64,000 nucleotides of DNA from Cryptosporangium sp044454545 (lineage in GTDB: Bacteria; Actinomycetota; Actinomycetes; Mycobacteriales; Cryptosporangiaceae): the NCBI RefSeq assembly GCF_044454545.1, contig NZ_JBITDV010000004.1:372001-436000 (forward strand). Direction: 5' to 3'. The translations under genes and the position numbers were made by a program. The notes below the pieces were generated by a model. The model was not told the origin of the DNA and did not search any database. It saw only the letters and a list, made by a program, of their open reading frames with translations. Positions 40,149-48,682 of the stretch are shown piece after piece. Numbering within the stretch: position 1 is the first letter of the stretch; each line of letters begins with the position of its first letter.

Positions 40149-42428
40149 CTAGCTGACGTCGCGGTCGGAGACCCAGCGTCGCAACTCGGCCGCCCGTTTC
40201 GCGTCGCCGAGGGCCGCCAGATCGCGCGCCAGCCGCAATGCGGAGTCCAGCGCCTGCGGGTGCGACTCGCCGAAGACCCGCTGACGCCGGGCCAGCACGT
40301 CCTCGTCCAGTGCCCGTGCCATCCGGACGTCGCCGAGCGCGTAGGCGTCGTCGGCCAGGTCGGCCGCGGCGGCCAGGCTGTCGGTGTGATCCTCGCCGAG
40401 CTTCTCCCGGCGGCGTCGCAGCAGATCGGCGTCCAGTTCCTGGGCGGCGTCGAAGCGACCGAGCGTCCGCAGGGTCTGGGCCAGGCAGCGGGCGGCGCGC
40501 AGCGTGTCTTCGGAGTCCGGGCCGAGCCGGTCGAGCCAGCGCCGGTGCAGCTGGTCGGCGAGGTCACGGGCCGATCGGACGTCGCCCCGCGCGAGCAGCA
40601 CGCGGGCGGCGGAGACCGCAGTCGCGCGCAGCGCGGCACTCCCGGAGTGGGCCGGGTCGGCGGCGTAGACGTGCGGCAGCAGCAACGTCCAGCTGCTCCA
40701 CCGGTTCGGATCGGCCGGCTCGCCCGGGTCGGCGGCAGCGATCAACGCGTCGACGTGGGCCCGGAGCGCGTCCTGACGGTCGGAGCCGAGTTGGTCGCGC
40801 AGGCCGAGCTGGTCCCGGAAGATCGCGGCGACCAGCCGGTGCATGCTCACCACGCCGTTGCTGCCGTTGAGCGGGTCACCCACCCGGACGCCGAACCGGG
40901 TCGCGCGCTCGACCTGGACGATGCCCAGCCGCTGCAGCCGGCCGATCGCCCGCTGCAGTAGCGCGGTGCCGTCGGAGATGCCCTCGAGCGCGGCCAGCGG
41001 ATGCAGGTTCGAGCCGGTTCCGGGCCGCGTCGGTACCCGCGGCCGCGTCGTCGGCCCGCGATCGACCGGCTCGGGCAGCTCGGGGTCGAGCAGACCGAGC
41101 AGACCGACCGGGATCGGCGCCGGCGCCAGGAACGCGCAGACCCGGGCCAACGCGAGCGCGACCGGGTCGCGCGTCGCGAGCCAGCCGGTCGCGGTCGCGA
41201 TCGCCCCGGCCAGCGCGTGCGGGTAGTTGACCGAGCGGTGCTCGTCGAGCACGTCGGTCACGTGCTGGGCCAGTTCGGTGAGGTAGTCCTCGGCCCGGGT
41301 ACCGGTCTCGGCCAGGAACCCGACCGCGAGGACGACCGACAACGGCAGATCACCGAGCACCGCCGCCAGCCGCCCGGCCTCGACGACGGTCAGCGTCGGG
41401 TCACGGCGACGCAGCAGCAGGATCGACTCGGCCCGGCTGAGCAGGTCGACCTCGAGCCGGGTCGCCACGGCCGCCCACCCCGACGTCCGGGACGTGACGA
41501 TCGTGTGCCCGTCGCCGCCGGGCAGCCAGGGCGTCAGGGCCTCGGGCGACTCGGCGTTGTCGAACACGATCAGCCAGTTCGCGTGCCGCCGCAGGTAGGT
41601 GCGGGCGACGGTGGCCGCGGTGCCGGTGTCGGTCTCCGGCCCGACCAGCCGGAGCCGTACGGCCAGCGCGGCGAACTGGTCGCCGATCAGCACCGGACGA
41701 TCGGCCGGGATCCACCACACCAGGTCGTAATCGGACCCGAAGCGGTGCACGTACTCACAGGCGAGCCGGGTCTTGCCCACCCCGCCCATGCCGAACCGGC
41801 CCTCGACCGCCACCCGCCCGCCGCCGCGCAGCGCGGTCCGCAGCGCGATCAGCGCCTCGTCGCGGCCGACGAAGATGTCGTCGCGGGCCGGGGCGCTCCA
41901 CTGGTCGGGACGATGGCCCGGCAACCGCGGCCGGGGCGCCACCAGCGCCGGACCGTCGCCGCCCGTCCGGGCCAGCCGCTCCGCCGCCCGGCCCGCGGCG
42001 GCGGTGCCGAGCACCGCGGCGACCAGACGATCGGCCGCCTCGATCGGCGGCGCGTCGTGCAGTGTCGGCCCGGACGCGCCGGACCAGGGCTCGGGCAGCC
42101 CGACCGGCTCGACCCGCACCGGCACGACCTTGCCAAGCAGCGCCAGATCCGGACGCAACGCGCCCCGCTGCTCGACGACGTACTCGTGGGCCTCGAGCAG
42201 CGCCTCCGAGAACACCAGAACGATGCGATCGACGCCGCCCTCGGCCTCGAAAGTCGCGTTCTCGAGTGCCGTGACCAGCGGAATCCCGGTGTCCCAGCGC
42301 CAGCTGACCAGCTGGATGTCGAGGCTGTCGGGTTCACCGGCGTCAGCGAGCCGGGCCGCGATCCACTCCGCCCACGGCCGATCACGGCCGACGTGCGAGA
42401 TCACGAAACGCCGACGAACGCCGCTCAC
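40149..42428 (-). CDS. TIR-NB-ARC-TPR (STAND) protein
   Basis: 759 residues from GTG 42428. The N-terminal TIR-like domain (RRFVISHVGRDRPWAEWIAARL, IVLVFSEALLEAHEYV, in pieces) is followed by a STAND NTPase: Walker A GRFGMGGVGKTRLA, Walker B WLIVFDNAE, and LGDLPLSVVLA. The C-terminal 150 residues or so are tetratricopeptide-like repeats (RWLDRLGPDSEDTLRAA, KLGEDHTDSLAAA, VFGESHPQALDSA). Such proteins act in signalling or abortive-infection immunity. No partner gene adjoins. The frame is open to ATG 42467. Confidence 0.88.
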   Translation of the reverse strand: MSGVRRRFVISHVGRDRPWAEWIAARLADAGEPDSLDIQLVSWRWDTGIPLVTALENATFEAEGGVDRIVLVFSEALLEAHEYVVEQRGALRPDLALLGKVVPVRVEPVGLPEPWSGASGPTLHDAPPIEAADRLVAAVLGTAAAGRAAERLARTGGDGPALVAPRPRLPGHRPDQWSAPARDDIFVGRDEALIALRTALRGGGRVAVEGRFGMGGVGKTRLACEYVHRFGSDYDLVWWIPADRPVLIGDQFAALAVRLRLVGPETDTGTAATVARTYLRRHANWLIVFDNAESPEALTPWLPGGDGHTIVTSRTSGWAAVATRLEVDLLSRAESILLLRRRDPTLTVVEAGRLAAVLGDLPLSVVLAVGFLAETGTRAEDYLTELAQHVTDVLDEHRSVNYPHALAGAIATATGWLATRDPVALALARVCAFLAPAPIPVGLLGLLDPELPEPVDRGPTTRPRVPTRPGTGSNLHPLAALEGISDGTALLQRAIGRLQRLGIVQVERATRFGVRVGDPLNGSNGVVSMHRLVAAIFRDQLGLRDQLGSDRQDALRAHVDALIAAADPGEPADPNRWSSWTLLLPHVYAADPAHSGSAALRATAVSAARVLLARGDVRSARDLADQLHRRWLDRLGPDSEDTLRAARCLAQTLRTLGRFDAAQELDADLLRRRREKLGEDHTDSLAAAADLADDAYALGDVRMARALDEDVLARRQRVFGESHPQALDSALRLARDLAALGDAKRAAELRRWVSDRDVS

Positions 42429-42544
42429 GCCCCTCACCTCGATCAGATGCGACCCCTGGCGCCACATTGAGTGCCACTCCGACGTCTGAATGTAACCGCC
42501 AGAGGCGTGTTCACACGTAAGGACGGCGCATCACGTCGAGACGT

Positions 42545-42578
42545 TGCACGGCGGCCGGCCTCCGCCGACCGCCGTGCA
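42545..42578 (-). terminator. Hairpin after fgd
   Basis: TGCACGGCGG and CCGCCGTGCA form a perfect 10-bp stem with a 14-nt loop, just beyond the fgd stop and before the TIR gene start on the same strand. It probably separates their transcripts. Confidence 0.7.
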
Positions 42579-42591
42579 CTGTGGAGCCGAG

Positions 42592-43590
42592 TCAGCCCTG
42601 CTTGCGCAGCAGCGGCAGGATCTGTTCGCCGTAGAGCGAGAGGAACCGGGACTGATCGGGCCCCGGCGCGTGGAAAACGAGGTGGGTGAAGCCCAGGTCG
42701 ATGTACCGCTTGATCGCGGCGACGTGCTCCTCCGGATCGGTGGAGACGATGAACCGGGACGCGGTGCGCTCGGTCGGCAGCGCGTCGGCCAGGCGCTGCA
42801 TCTCGATCGGGTCGTCGACGTCGCTCTTCTCCTCCTGGGAGAGAGCGAGCGCACCCCAGTAGCGGGTGGCCTCCAGCGCCTTCTCGCGGTCGGGGTCGAA
42901 CGAGACCTTGACCTCCATCATCAGGTCGAGGTCCGAGAGCGAGCGGCCGGCCTTCTCGGCGCCCTCGGCGAGCGCGGGCATCAGCTTGTCGCTGTAGAGC
43001 TCGGGCGCCTTGCCGCTGGTGGTGATGTAGCCGTCGCCGATCCGGCCGGCCATCCTGGTCGCCGACGGGCCGGAGCCGGCCACGTACAGCGGGACCGGCT
43101 TCTCGGGCTTGTCGTAGATCGTCGCCTTGTCGAGCGTCCAGAACCGGCCTTCGTGGTCGACGCGGTCTTCGCTCCACAGGAGCTTGATGATCTCGATCGC
43201 CTCTTTGAGGCGGGCGAACCGTTCCTTGCCGTCGGGCCACTCGACCCCGAGCGGAACCTCGTTCATCGATTCACCCGAGCCGACACCGAGGATCACCCGA
43301 TCCGGGTACAGCAGGCCGAGCGTCGCGAAGACCTGGGCCACCAGGCCCGGGTGGTAGCGGAACGTCGGGGTCAGCACGCTGGTGCCCATCTGGACCCGCT
43401 CGGTGCTCGCACCCAGTGCGCCGAGCCAGGCCAGCGCGTTCGGTGCGTGACCCCCGTCGTGGCGCCAGGGCTGGAGGTGGTCGGAAACCCAGACCGAATC
43501 GAAGCCGTTCTGCTCGGCCTGAACGGCGTAGTCGAGAAGCTCCCGAGGGCCGAATTGCTCCGCGGACGCCTTATACCCGAACTTCAGCAC
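42592..43590 (-). CDS. fgd: F420-dependent glucose-6-phosphate dehydrogenase
   Basis: 332 residues, luciferase-like (LLM) TIM barrel. The N-terminus LKFGYKASAEQFGPREL, VSDHLQPWRHDGGHAP, GTSVLTPTFRYHPG, GVGSGESMNE, YITTSGKAPELY, DDPIEMQRLADALP and HLVFHAPG.DQ.RFL track mycobacterial FGD1 closely (some in pieces). It reduces cofactor F420 with glucose 6-phosphate, which implies the organism makes F420. The GTG start at 43590 has AGGAG 7 nt upstream. Confidence 0.92.
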   Translation of the reverse strand: MLKFGYKASAEQFGPRELLDYAVQAEQNGFDSVWVSDHLQPWRHDGGHAPNALAWLGALGASTERVQMGTSVLTPTFRYHPGLVAQVFATLGLLYPDRVILGVGSGESMNEVPLGVEWPDGKERFARLKEAIEIIKLLWSEDRVDHEGRFWTLDKATIYDKPEKPVPLYVAGSGPSATRMAGRIGDGYITTSGKAPELYSDKLMPALAEGAEKAGRSLSDLDLMMEVKVSFDPDREKALEATRYWGALALSQEEKSDVDDPIEMQRLADALPTERTASRFIVSTDPEEHVAAIKRYIDLGFTHLVFHAPGPDQSRFLSLYGEQILPLLRKQG

Positions 43591-43623
43591 CAGCCGCTCC
43601 TATCGTCGCGTCTACTCAGCCCA

Positions 43624-44118
43624 TCATGCCCCGCGGGTCCGGGCTTCCAGCTCACCGGCCGCGTCCCGCTCGATGCGTTCGAGGACCACGTCGGCGATCG
43701 CGGCCAGGGCGTCCACCTGCTCGGGGGTCAGACCGTCGAACATCAGCCGCCGCACGGCCTCCACGTGCCCCGGCGCGGCGGCTTCGATCGCCGAGCGCCC
43801 CGCGGGCGTGAGCACGACGAACGCGCCGCGGGCGTCGCTGGGGCAGTTCTCCCGGACGACGAGCCCGCGCTTCTCCATCCGCGCGAAATGATGGGAGAGT
43901 CGGCTCTTCTCCCATTGGAGGGCGTTGGCCAGCTCGGTCACCCGCAGCCGTCCCTCGGGGACGTCGGTCAGGTTGACGAGGACTTCGAAGTCGGCGAGCG
44001 AAAGCTCAGATTCGGTCTGGAGCTGCCGAGACAAGCGGGCAGTGAGCTCGGACTGCATCCGCAGGTACCGGCGCCACGCCCGCTGCTCGTCCGCATCGAG
44101 CCACCGAGGGTCTGTCAT
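43624..44118 (-). CDS. MarR-family transcriptional regulator
   Basis: 164 residues with a winged helix-turn-helix: LSLADFEVLVNLTDVPEGRLRVTELA, WEKSRLSHHFARMEKRGLV (two stretches) and a C-terminal dimerisation helix pair. Start ATG 44118 is favoured by TACAGT 7 nt upstream (leaderless type). The palindrome over that -10 box points to autoregulation, and the divergent yceI gene is the likely target. Confidence 0.92.
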   Translation of the reverse strand: MTDPRWLDADEQRAWRRYLRMQSELTARLSRQLQTESELSLADFEVLVNLTDVPEGRLRVTELANALQWEKSRLSHHFARMEKRGLVVRENCPSDARGAFVVLTPAGRSAIEAAAPGHVEAVRRLMFDGLTPEQVDALAAIADVVLERIERDAAGELEARTRGA

Positions 44119-44134
44119 AGGTACCACTGTACCT
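44119..44134. promoter_or_regulatory. MarR operator candidate over the marR -10 box
   Basis: AGGTAC and GTACCT are a perfect 6-bp inverted repeat around CACT. On the minus strand it contains TACAGT (44126-44131), the -10 box placed 7 nt before the MarR start codon. Binding here would stop marR transcription directly. Confidence 0.6.
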
Positions 44135-44142
44135 GGGAATAG

Positions 44143-44193
44143 TTGACACATCATCCAAGTTCGGCCTAAGGTACTTGAAGCATCAACAAGTTC
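44143..44193 (+). promoter_or_regulatory. Promoter of yceI with possible second operator
   Basis: TTGACA (44143-44148) and TAAGGT (44167-44172) with an 18-bp spacer make one of the best consensus promoters in the window. ACTTG/CAAGT arms (44173-44177 and 44187-44191) and a repeated CAAGTTC flank the predicted start, possibly for the MarR regulator. AAGGAG (44199-44204) then sits 7 nt before ATG 44212. Confidence 0.65.
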
Positions 44194-44211
44194 TCCCCAA
44201 GGAGCCATGAC

Positions 44212-44772
44212 ATGACTGCCCCCGCCTTCACACTCTCAGACCTCACCGGCGAGTACACGCTCGACCCGACCCACACGCGCATCGGGTTCGTCGCCCGCCA
44301 CGCGATGGTCACGAAGGTCCGCGGCTCGTTCAACGAGTTCGAGGGCTCCGCTGTCGTCGACGGTGACAACCCGGAGAAGTCGTCGGCGAAGATCGTCATC
44401 AAGGCCGCCAGCATCGACACCCGCAACGAGCAGCGCGACGGCCACCTGCGGACGAACGACTTCCTCGACCCGGAGACCTACCCGGAGATCACCTGGGCCT
44501 CCACCGCGGTCAAGGCGGTCGACGGCGACAACTACGAGGTGACCGGCGACCTCACGATCAAGGGCGTCACCAAGTCGATCACGATCCCGTTCGCGTTCGA
44601 AGGCGCGGCGAAGGACCCCTTCGGCAACGTCCGGATCGGCTTCGAGGGCTCGGTCACGATCAACCGCCAGGACTTCGGCATCACCTGGAACGCCGCCCTG
44701 GAGACCGGTGGCGTGCTGGTCAGCGACAAGATCACGCTGGAGTTCGAGGTCTCGGCGATCAAGAACGCCTGA
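44212..44772 (+). CDS. YceI-family protein
   Basis: 186 residues, lipocalin-like fold that binds polyisoprenoid or other amphiphilic ligands. Motifs are YTLDPTHTRIGFVARHAMVTKVRGSFNEFEG (pieces), DGHLRTNDFLDPETYPEITW, GVTKSITIPF and FGITWNAALETGGVLVSDKI. No signal peptide, so probably cytosolic. The divergent MarR regulator and the strong promoter suggest stress induction, as often seen for MarR-yceI pairs. Confidence 0.93.
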   Translation: MTAPAFTLSDLTGEYTLDPTHTRIGFVARHAMVTKVRGSFNEFEGSAVVDGDNPEKSSAKIVIKAASIDTRNEQRDGHLRTNDFLDPETYPEITWASTAVKAVDGDNYEVTGDLTIKGVTKSITIPFAFEGAAKDPFGNVRIGFEGSVTINRQDFGITWNAALETGGVLVSDKITLEFEVSAIKNA

Positions 44773-44814
44773 GCCGACCTTCCCGGCTTCCGCAGCGGAG
44801 GGGAGGATGTCGAC

Positions 44815-45537
44815 ATGAAGTCTTCGGTCGACGTCCGCCCCTCCGCTGCGCGTGACCGTACGAAGATCGCCTGGCTCGACTCGAAGCACTCGTTCTCGTT
44901 CGGGACGCACTACGACCCGGCCAACACGCACCACGGGTTGCTGCTGGTCAGCAACGACGACATCGTCCTGCCGGGCACCGGCTTCGAGACGCACCCGCAC
45001 CGCGACATGGAGATCGTGACGTGGGTGCTGCAGGGCTCGCTGGTGCACCAGGATTCGATCGGCAACTCCGGGGTCATCTACCCCGGCCTGGCCCAGCGAA
45101 TGAGCGCGGGCCGCGGGATCCTGCACTCGGAGAAGAACGACGGCGCGGTCGAGCCCGTGCACTTCGTCCAGATGTGGGTCGTACCGGACGAGCCGGGCCT
45201 CACTCCCGGGTACGAGCAACTCGAGATCGCAGACGAGTTGCTGCGCGGCGGGCTGGTGCCGGTGGCGTCCGGGAGGCCGGAGCACTCCGCCATCCGGATC
45301 CGCAACCGGCACGCCGCGCTGTACGTGGCGCGCCTGGGTTCCGGGGCTTCGGTGCAACTGCCGGACGCCCCGTTCCTGCACGTCTTCGTCGCCAGGGGCG
45401 CGGTGGTACTGGAAGGATCCGGGCCGTTGGCCGAGGGTGACGCGGCCCGGCTGACCGGCGTCGGCGGGCCGCGGGTGACCGCGAGCGAGCCGGCCGAGGT
45501 GCTCGTCTGGGAAATGCACGCGACCATTGCTGCGTGA
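44815..45537 (+). CDS. Pirin-family protein
   Basis: 240 residues, bicupin. The N-terminal cupin has the metal-binding pattern THHG near the start, HPHRDMEIVTWVLQG, and GRGILHSEKN. Members include quercetinase-like and redox-sensing pirins (YhaK/YhhW); the substrate is unknown. It follows yceI by 42 bp with GGGGAGG upstream and overlaps the frame preceding the VOC gene, so the three plus-strand genes may be co-transcribed. Confidence 0.92.
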   Translation: MKSSVDVRPSAARDRTKIAWLDSKHSFSFGTHYDPANTHHGLLLVSNDDIVLPGTGFETHPHRDMEIVTWVLQGSLVHQDSIGNSGVIYPGLAQRMSAGRGILHSEKNDGAVEPVHFVQMWVVPDEPGLTPGYEQLEIADELLRGGLVPVASGRPEHSAIRIRNRHAALYVARLGSGASVQLPDAPFLHVFVARGAVVLEGSGPLAEGDAARLTGVGGPRVTASEPAEVLVWEMHATIAA

Positions 45538-45547
45538 GGAGGCCACG

Positions 45548-46042
45548 ATGACCGTCGATCTCGCCGCCATCGAGAAGCAGCGCGGGCTGCTTCGTGACAC
45601 GTACCTTCAGCCGGACGGAGTCCGCCCGGCTTCGTCGGCGCGGGGACTGCACCACACCGCGCTGATCAGCAGCAGCGTCGAACGCACGATCTGGTTCTAC
45701 CAGGACCTGCTGGAGTTTCCGCTCACCGAGCTGATCGAGAACCGGGACTACCCGGGCTCGTCGCACTTCTTCTTCGACATCGGGAACGGCAACCTGCTGG
45801 CGTTCTTCGACTTCCCCGGGCTGGACGTCGGCCCGTACGCCGAGGTGCTGGGTGGGTTGCACCACGTGGCGATCTCGGTGGAGCCGGAGAAGTGGGAGTA
45901 CCTCGTCCGCAAGCTCGTCGACTCGGGCGTGGAGCACACCGTGCACAGCGGGGTGTCGGTCTACTTCCGCGATCCGGACGGAGCCCGCATCGAACTCATC
46001 GCCGACCCCCTGGGCGAGATGTACGGCCAGCAGGTGCTGTAG
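45548..46042 (+). CDS. VOC-superfamily protein (glyoxalase/dioxygenase fold)
   Basis: 164 residues from ATG 45548, preceded by GAGGAGG. Paired VOC modules show GLHHTALISSS and GLHHVAIS with a late ARIELIADP, giving the His/His/Glu metal pattern. The product could be a ring-cleavage dioxygenase-like or glyoxalase-like enzyme. Seven further codons upstream overlap the pirin gene end and are less likely to be used. Confidence 0.88.
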   Translation: MTVDLAAIEKQRGLLRDTYLQPDGVRPASSARGLHHTALISSSVERTIWFYQDLLEFPLTELIENRDYPGSSHFFFDIGNGNLLAFFDFPGLDVGPYAEVLGGLHHVAISVEPEKWEYLVRKLVDSGVEHTVHSGVSVYFRDPDGARIELIADPLGEMYGQQVL

Positions 46043-46043
46043 G

Positions 46044-46079
46044 AGGCCCGCCCGGCGGCGGTTGCCGCCGGGACCGGGC
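46044..46079. terminator. Bidirectional terminator hairpin
   Basis: CCGGCGGC and GCCGCCGG pair perfectly around GGTT, extended by GGCCC/GGGCC outside. It lies between the convergent VOC gene and the Roadblock operon. Confidence 0.75.
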
Positions 46080-46085
46080 CATCCG

Positions 46086-46964
46086 TCAGACCTCCAGTTC
46101 CCGCTCGATCCGGGAGAGGCGGTGGCGGGCCAGCGCCAGGTTGCCGCGGGCCTTGTCGAGCATCAGGTAGAGGAACAGGCCCTTACCGTTGCGCGAGGTC
46201 AGCGGGCGGATCAGGTGATACTGGGAAACCAGCGTCACCAGGATGTCCTCGATCGGCTCGTCGAGCCGCATGAGCTCGAGCGTGCGCATCTTCGCGCGGA
46301 CGAAGTCGGTCGTGCCGGCCGCGACGACGTCGAGGTCGAGGTCGTTCACCGAGGTGAGGGTGCCCAGCGGCATGCCGCTGTTGTAGTCGATGACCGCGAT
46401 TCCCATCGCGCCCTCGATGTTCATGGCTTCCTTCATCGAAGCTTCGAGATTCATGACAACTACTCCCTTGGGTGTTGATTTCTGCTGTTCGGGACCCGAT
46501 TCGGGGGGTTCCGGGGTCAATGCCGGCGGCTCCGGCAATGGCCCCTCGACGGGCGGCCCCGTCGGAAGCGGGCTCCCCGTCGGAAGCGGACCGCCGGCCG
46601 GAAGCGGGCTCCCGGCCGGAAGCGGGCTCCCGGCCGGAAGCGGGCTCCCGGCCGGACTCGGACTGCCGCCCGGACTCGGACTGCCAGGCGGAAGCGGGCT
46701 TTCGGCTCTCGGCCTGAGCGTGGCGGCCATCCGAGTGGCGTAGTCCTCATCGACCGGCACGGCGGCGAACACCGGATATCCGCCGACGTACTGCACCGGA
46801 TAAGCGCCGTCCACCGGCACCGGATACGTACCGTCCGCTCCCGCGGTACGACCCGGTGAATCGGCGACCGTCGCGTCCTGGGGAAACTCGTGATCCGGCG
46901 TCGAGGTGCGTCGCCGATGACGTCCTCTCGCCCGCGACCACCAGCGGTCACTGTTCAGAGCCAT
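46086..46964 (-). CDS. Roadblock-like protein with Pro-rich repeat N-terminus
   Basis: 292 residues from ATG 46964. The C-terminal 120 residues (NLEASMKEAMNIEGAMGIAV onward, ending LSRIERELEV) resemble the whole product of the first gene of this operon. The N-terminal 170 residues contain YPV repeats and a PLPAGS repeat of 18-bp units. An internal ATG at 46454 has AAGGGAG 9 nt before it and would give just the folded domain, so two products are possible. The ATG overlaps the preceding Roadblock gene by 10 nt. Confidence 0.75.
   Translation of the reverse strand: MALNSDRWWSRARGRHRRRTSTPDHEFPQDATVADSPGRTAGADGTYPVPVDGAYPVQYVGGYPVFAAVPVDEDYATRMAATLRPRAESPLPPGSPSPGGSPSPAGSPLPAGSPLPAGSPLPAGGPLPTGSPLPTGPPVEGPLPEPPALTPEPPESGPEQQKSTPKGVVVMNLEASMKEAMNIEGAMGIAVIDYNSGMPLGTLTSVNDLDLDVVAAGTTDFVRAKMRTLELMRLDEPIEDILVTLVSQYHLIRPLTSRNGKGLFLYLMLDKARGNLALARHRLSRIERELEV
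46564..46698 (-). repeat. 18-bp in-frame tandem repeat (Pro-Leu-Pro-Ala-Gly-Ser)
   Basis: About seven copies of an 18-bp unit (plus strand GGAAGCGGGCTCCCGGCC and variants) encode PLPAGS/PLPTGS/PSPAGS. They lie in the linker region of the Roadblock-like protein. Confidence 0.85.
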
Positions 46965-47395
46965 CCACCCCCGCTGCCTTCCGCCACGTCCACCAGGTGG
47001 CCGATCCGATCCGCGAGTGCCCGGGCTTCGAGGTGGAGACGGCCGAGGTTCGTCTCAGCCGCGGCGAGCACGGTCAGCACCGCGTAGGTGCCGGCCGAGT
47101 AGGTGACGACGTAGCCGTACGCTCCGCGCACCAGGGCCTCCTGGAATCGTCCGTGGCCGGCCTCGATCGCGATCCGCTCGCTCAGGCCGAGCGTCGTCGC
47201 GGAGAGGGCGGCCATCCCCTCCGGCTGGACACCGTGGGTGTCGTGCGCGATCAGCAAGCCGTCCGCACGGGAGACGAGGCTGCCCGACACGTGCCTGACC
47301 CGGTCACGCAGGCCCCGGATCTCGGTCAGCACCTCGTGCTCGACGTCGTCCACAAGTCTCCTTCCCGGTCGGTGGCCGCTGGTGGTGGTGATCAC
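46955..47395 (-). CDS. Roadblock/LC7 domain protein
   Basis: 146 residues: RVRHVSGSLVSRADGLLIAHDTHGVQPEGMAALSATTLGLSERIA in pieces, then AYGYVVTYSAGTYAVLTVLA. This is the MglB-like Roadblock/LC7 fold that usually dimerises and regulates a small GTPase. The third gene of a four-gene operon; ATG 47395 is 3 bp after the DUF4388 gene stop. No GTPase gene is nearby. Confidence 0.9.
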   Translation of the reverse strand: MITTTSGHRPGRRLVDDVEHEVLTEIRGLRDRVRHVSGSLVSRADGLLIAHDTHGVQPEGMAALSATTLGLSERIAIEAGHGRFQEALVRGAYGYVVTYSAGTYAVLTVLAAAETNLGRLHLEARALADRIGHLVDVAEGSGGGWL

Positions 47396-47398
47396 GGG

Positions 47399-48682
47399 TC
47401 AGGAGAAGTCCTGCAGAGCGTCTCTGACCCTGGTCAACGAGGCGAGTGAGGGTGCTTCCGCACGCACCTCCGGTGGCGGTGACGGCCAGCGCCCGCCGGG
47501 GTCGTCCCCGTCGGCGCCGTCCGTCCGGCCGCCCTGGGTCGGGCGGACGACTCGGCTGCCGCTGACCCGCCGCGGCAACGGCGGCAGTTCGCCGGACGTC
47601 CCGCGCCGCGGCAACGGCGGAAGCCCGGCCCCGTCCCGGTCGGGCAACCCCGGAGGTGGCCCGGTCCGGCCCGGCGTCTCCGGTGGCACGGCCGCGGCGG
47701 CCGGGGGAACCGGCCGCGGGTTGAGCGGTGGCGCCGGACTCAGCGCCGACGCCAGCCCGGAGGACGTCGTCGCCGACGCCGCCGCCGGGCGGGGGACGCC
47801 CGGCCGCGGAGTACTCGGGCCCGGGCCGGCCGGGGACGCCGGGCGCGGGGTGGTCGGGGGCGGGGTGGCCGGGGGCGCGCCGGTCGGCGTGGCCATCGGA
47901 CGTACCGGGGCGTCGGCGGCCGGTGCGGGCCGGGGGCCCGGGATGCGGGGCCCGGCCAGGCGGGAGCCGGAGACGGCGGGCCGGTAGGCGGTCACGGTCG
48001 GGATCGGCACGGCCGCGGCCTCCGGCGGAGGCTCCAGCAGCCCGATCGCGGCCATCCGGCGCACCTCGAGCAGCGCGGCGTACGCGCTGCGCCCGAGCAG
48101 GCCCGCGATCTCGGCCGACGTCCGGCGCCCGTCCGCGTGGACGAGCAGTTCCCATCGCAGTCCGTCGATCACGACCTGATCGCGCGGCATCCGCGTCACC
48201 GGCACGACCGGCGCCAGGTCGAACACCGCCGTGGGCAACGCCGACGACAGGAGCTCGCGCCGCCGCCCGGTCTCCCGGATCAGACGCTCGACGTCGACGT
48301 GCAACGACCCGCCGAACCACGACGCCTGCCCGGCGACGAACCGCACCGACGTCGGGTCCGTACCGAGGGCGAAGAACGACGCGTCGAACAGTGCCCCGTT
48401 CGCGCACAGCTCGAGCTCGCCCTGGCTGAGGTACCCCTGCTCGACGAGGAGCGCGGCCACCCGCCCGACCGGCGCGCCGACCGTGAGCACGGACTGCCAC
48501 ACGTCGTCCGACACCCGGCCGGACGCGGTGAGCACTAGCCCGACGCCCGGTGCGGCCTCGGCGTCGACGTGACAGACCTGGCCGTCACGGAGGTAGAGCA
48601 CGGCCGCCGGCGTGCCCTCGACGTGCAATGCGCCGGTGGCTTTGAGCGCGGCCAGTTCGCGCAGGGCTTTGACCGCCGTCAT
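47399..48682 (-). CDS. DUF4388 (PATAN) domain protein with Pro-rich tail
   Basis: 427 residues. The N-terminal 110 residues (ALRELAALKATGALHVEG, AVLYLRDGQVCHVDAEAAPGV, VAALLVEQGYLSQGELELC) are a DUF4388/PATAN module. A middle winged-helix-like part (VIDGLRWELLVHADGRRTSAEIAGLLG in pieces) follows, and the last 200 residues are Pro/Ala-rich and end in a short conserved-looking EAPSLASLTRVRDALQDFS. The start overlaps the first Roadblock-like gene by ATGA. Confidence 0.85.
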   Translation of the reverse strand: MTAVKALRELAALKATGALHVEGTPAAVLYLRDGQVCHVDAEAAPGVGLVLTASGRVSDDVWQSVLTVGAPVGRVAALLVEQGYLSQGELELCANGALFDASFFALGTDPTSVRFVAGQASWFGGSLHVDVERLIRETGRRRELLSSALPTAVFDLAPVVPVTRMPRDQVVIDGLRWELLVHADGRRTSAEIAGLLGRSAYAALLEVRRMAAIGLLEPPPEAAAVPIPTVTAYRPAVSGSRLAGPRIPGPRPAPAADAPVRPMATPTGAPPATPPPTTPRPASPAGPGPSTPRPGVPRPAAASATTSSGLASALSPAPPLNPRPVPPAAAAVPPETPGRTGPPPGLPDRDGAGLPPLPRRGTSGELPPLPRRVSGSRVVRPTQGGRTDGADGDDPGGRWPSPPPEVRAEAPSLASLTRVRDALQDFS

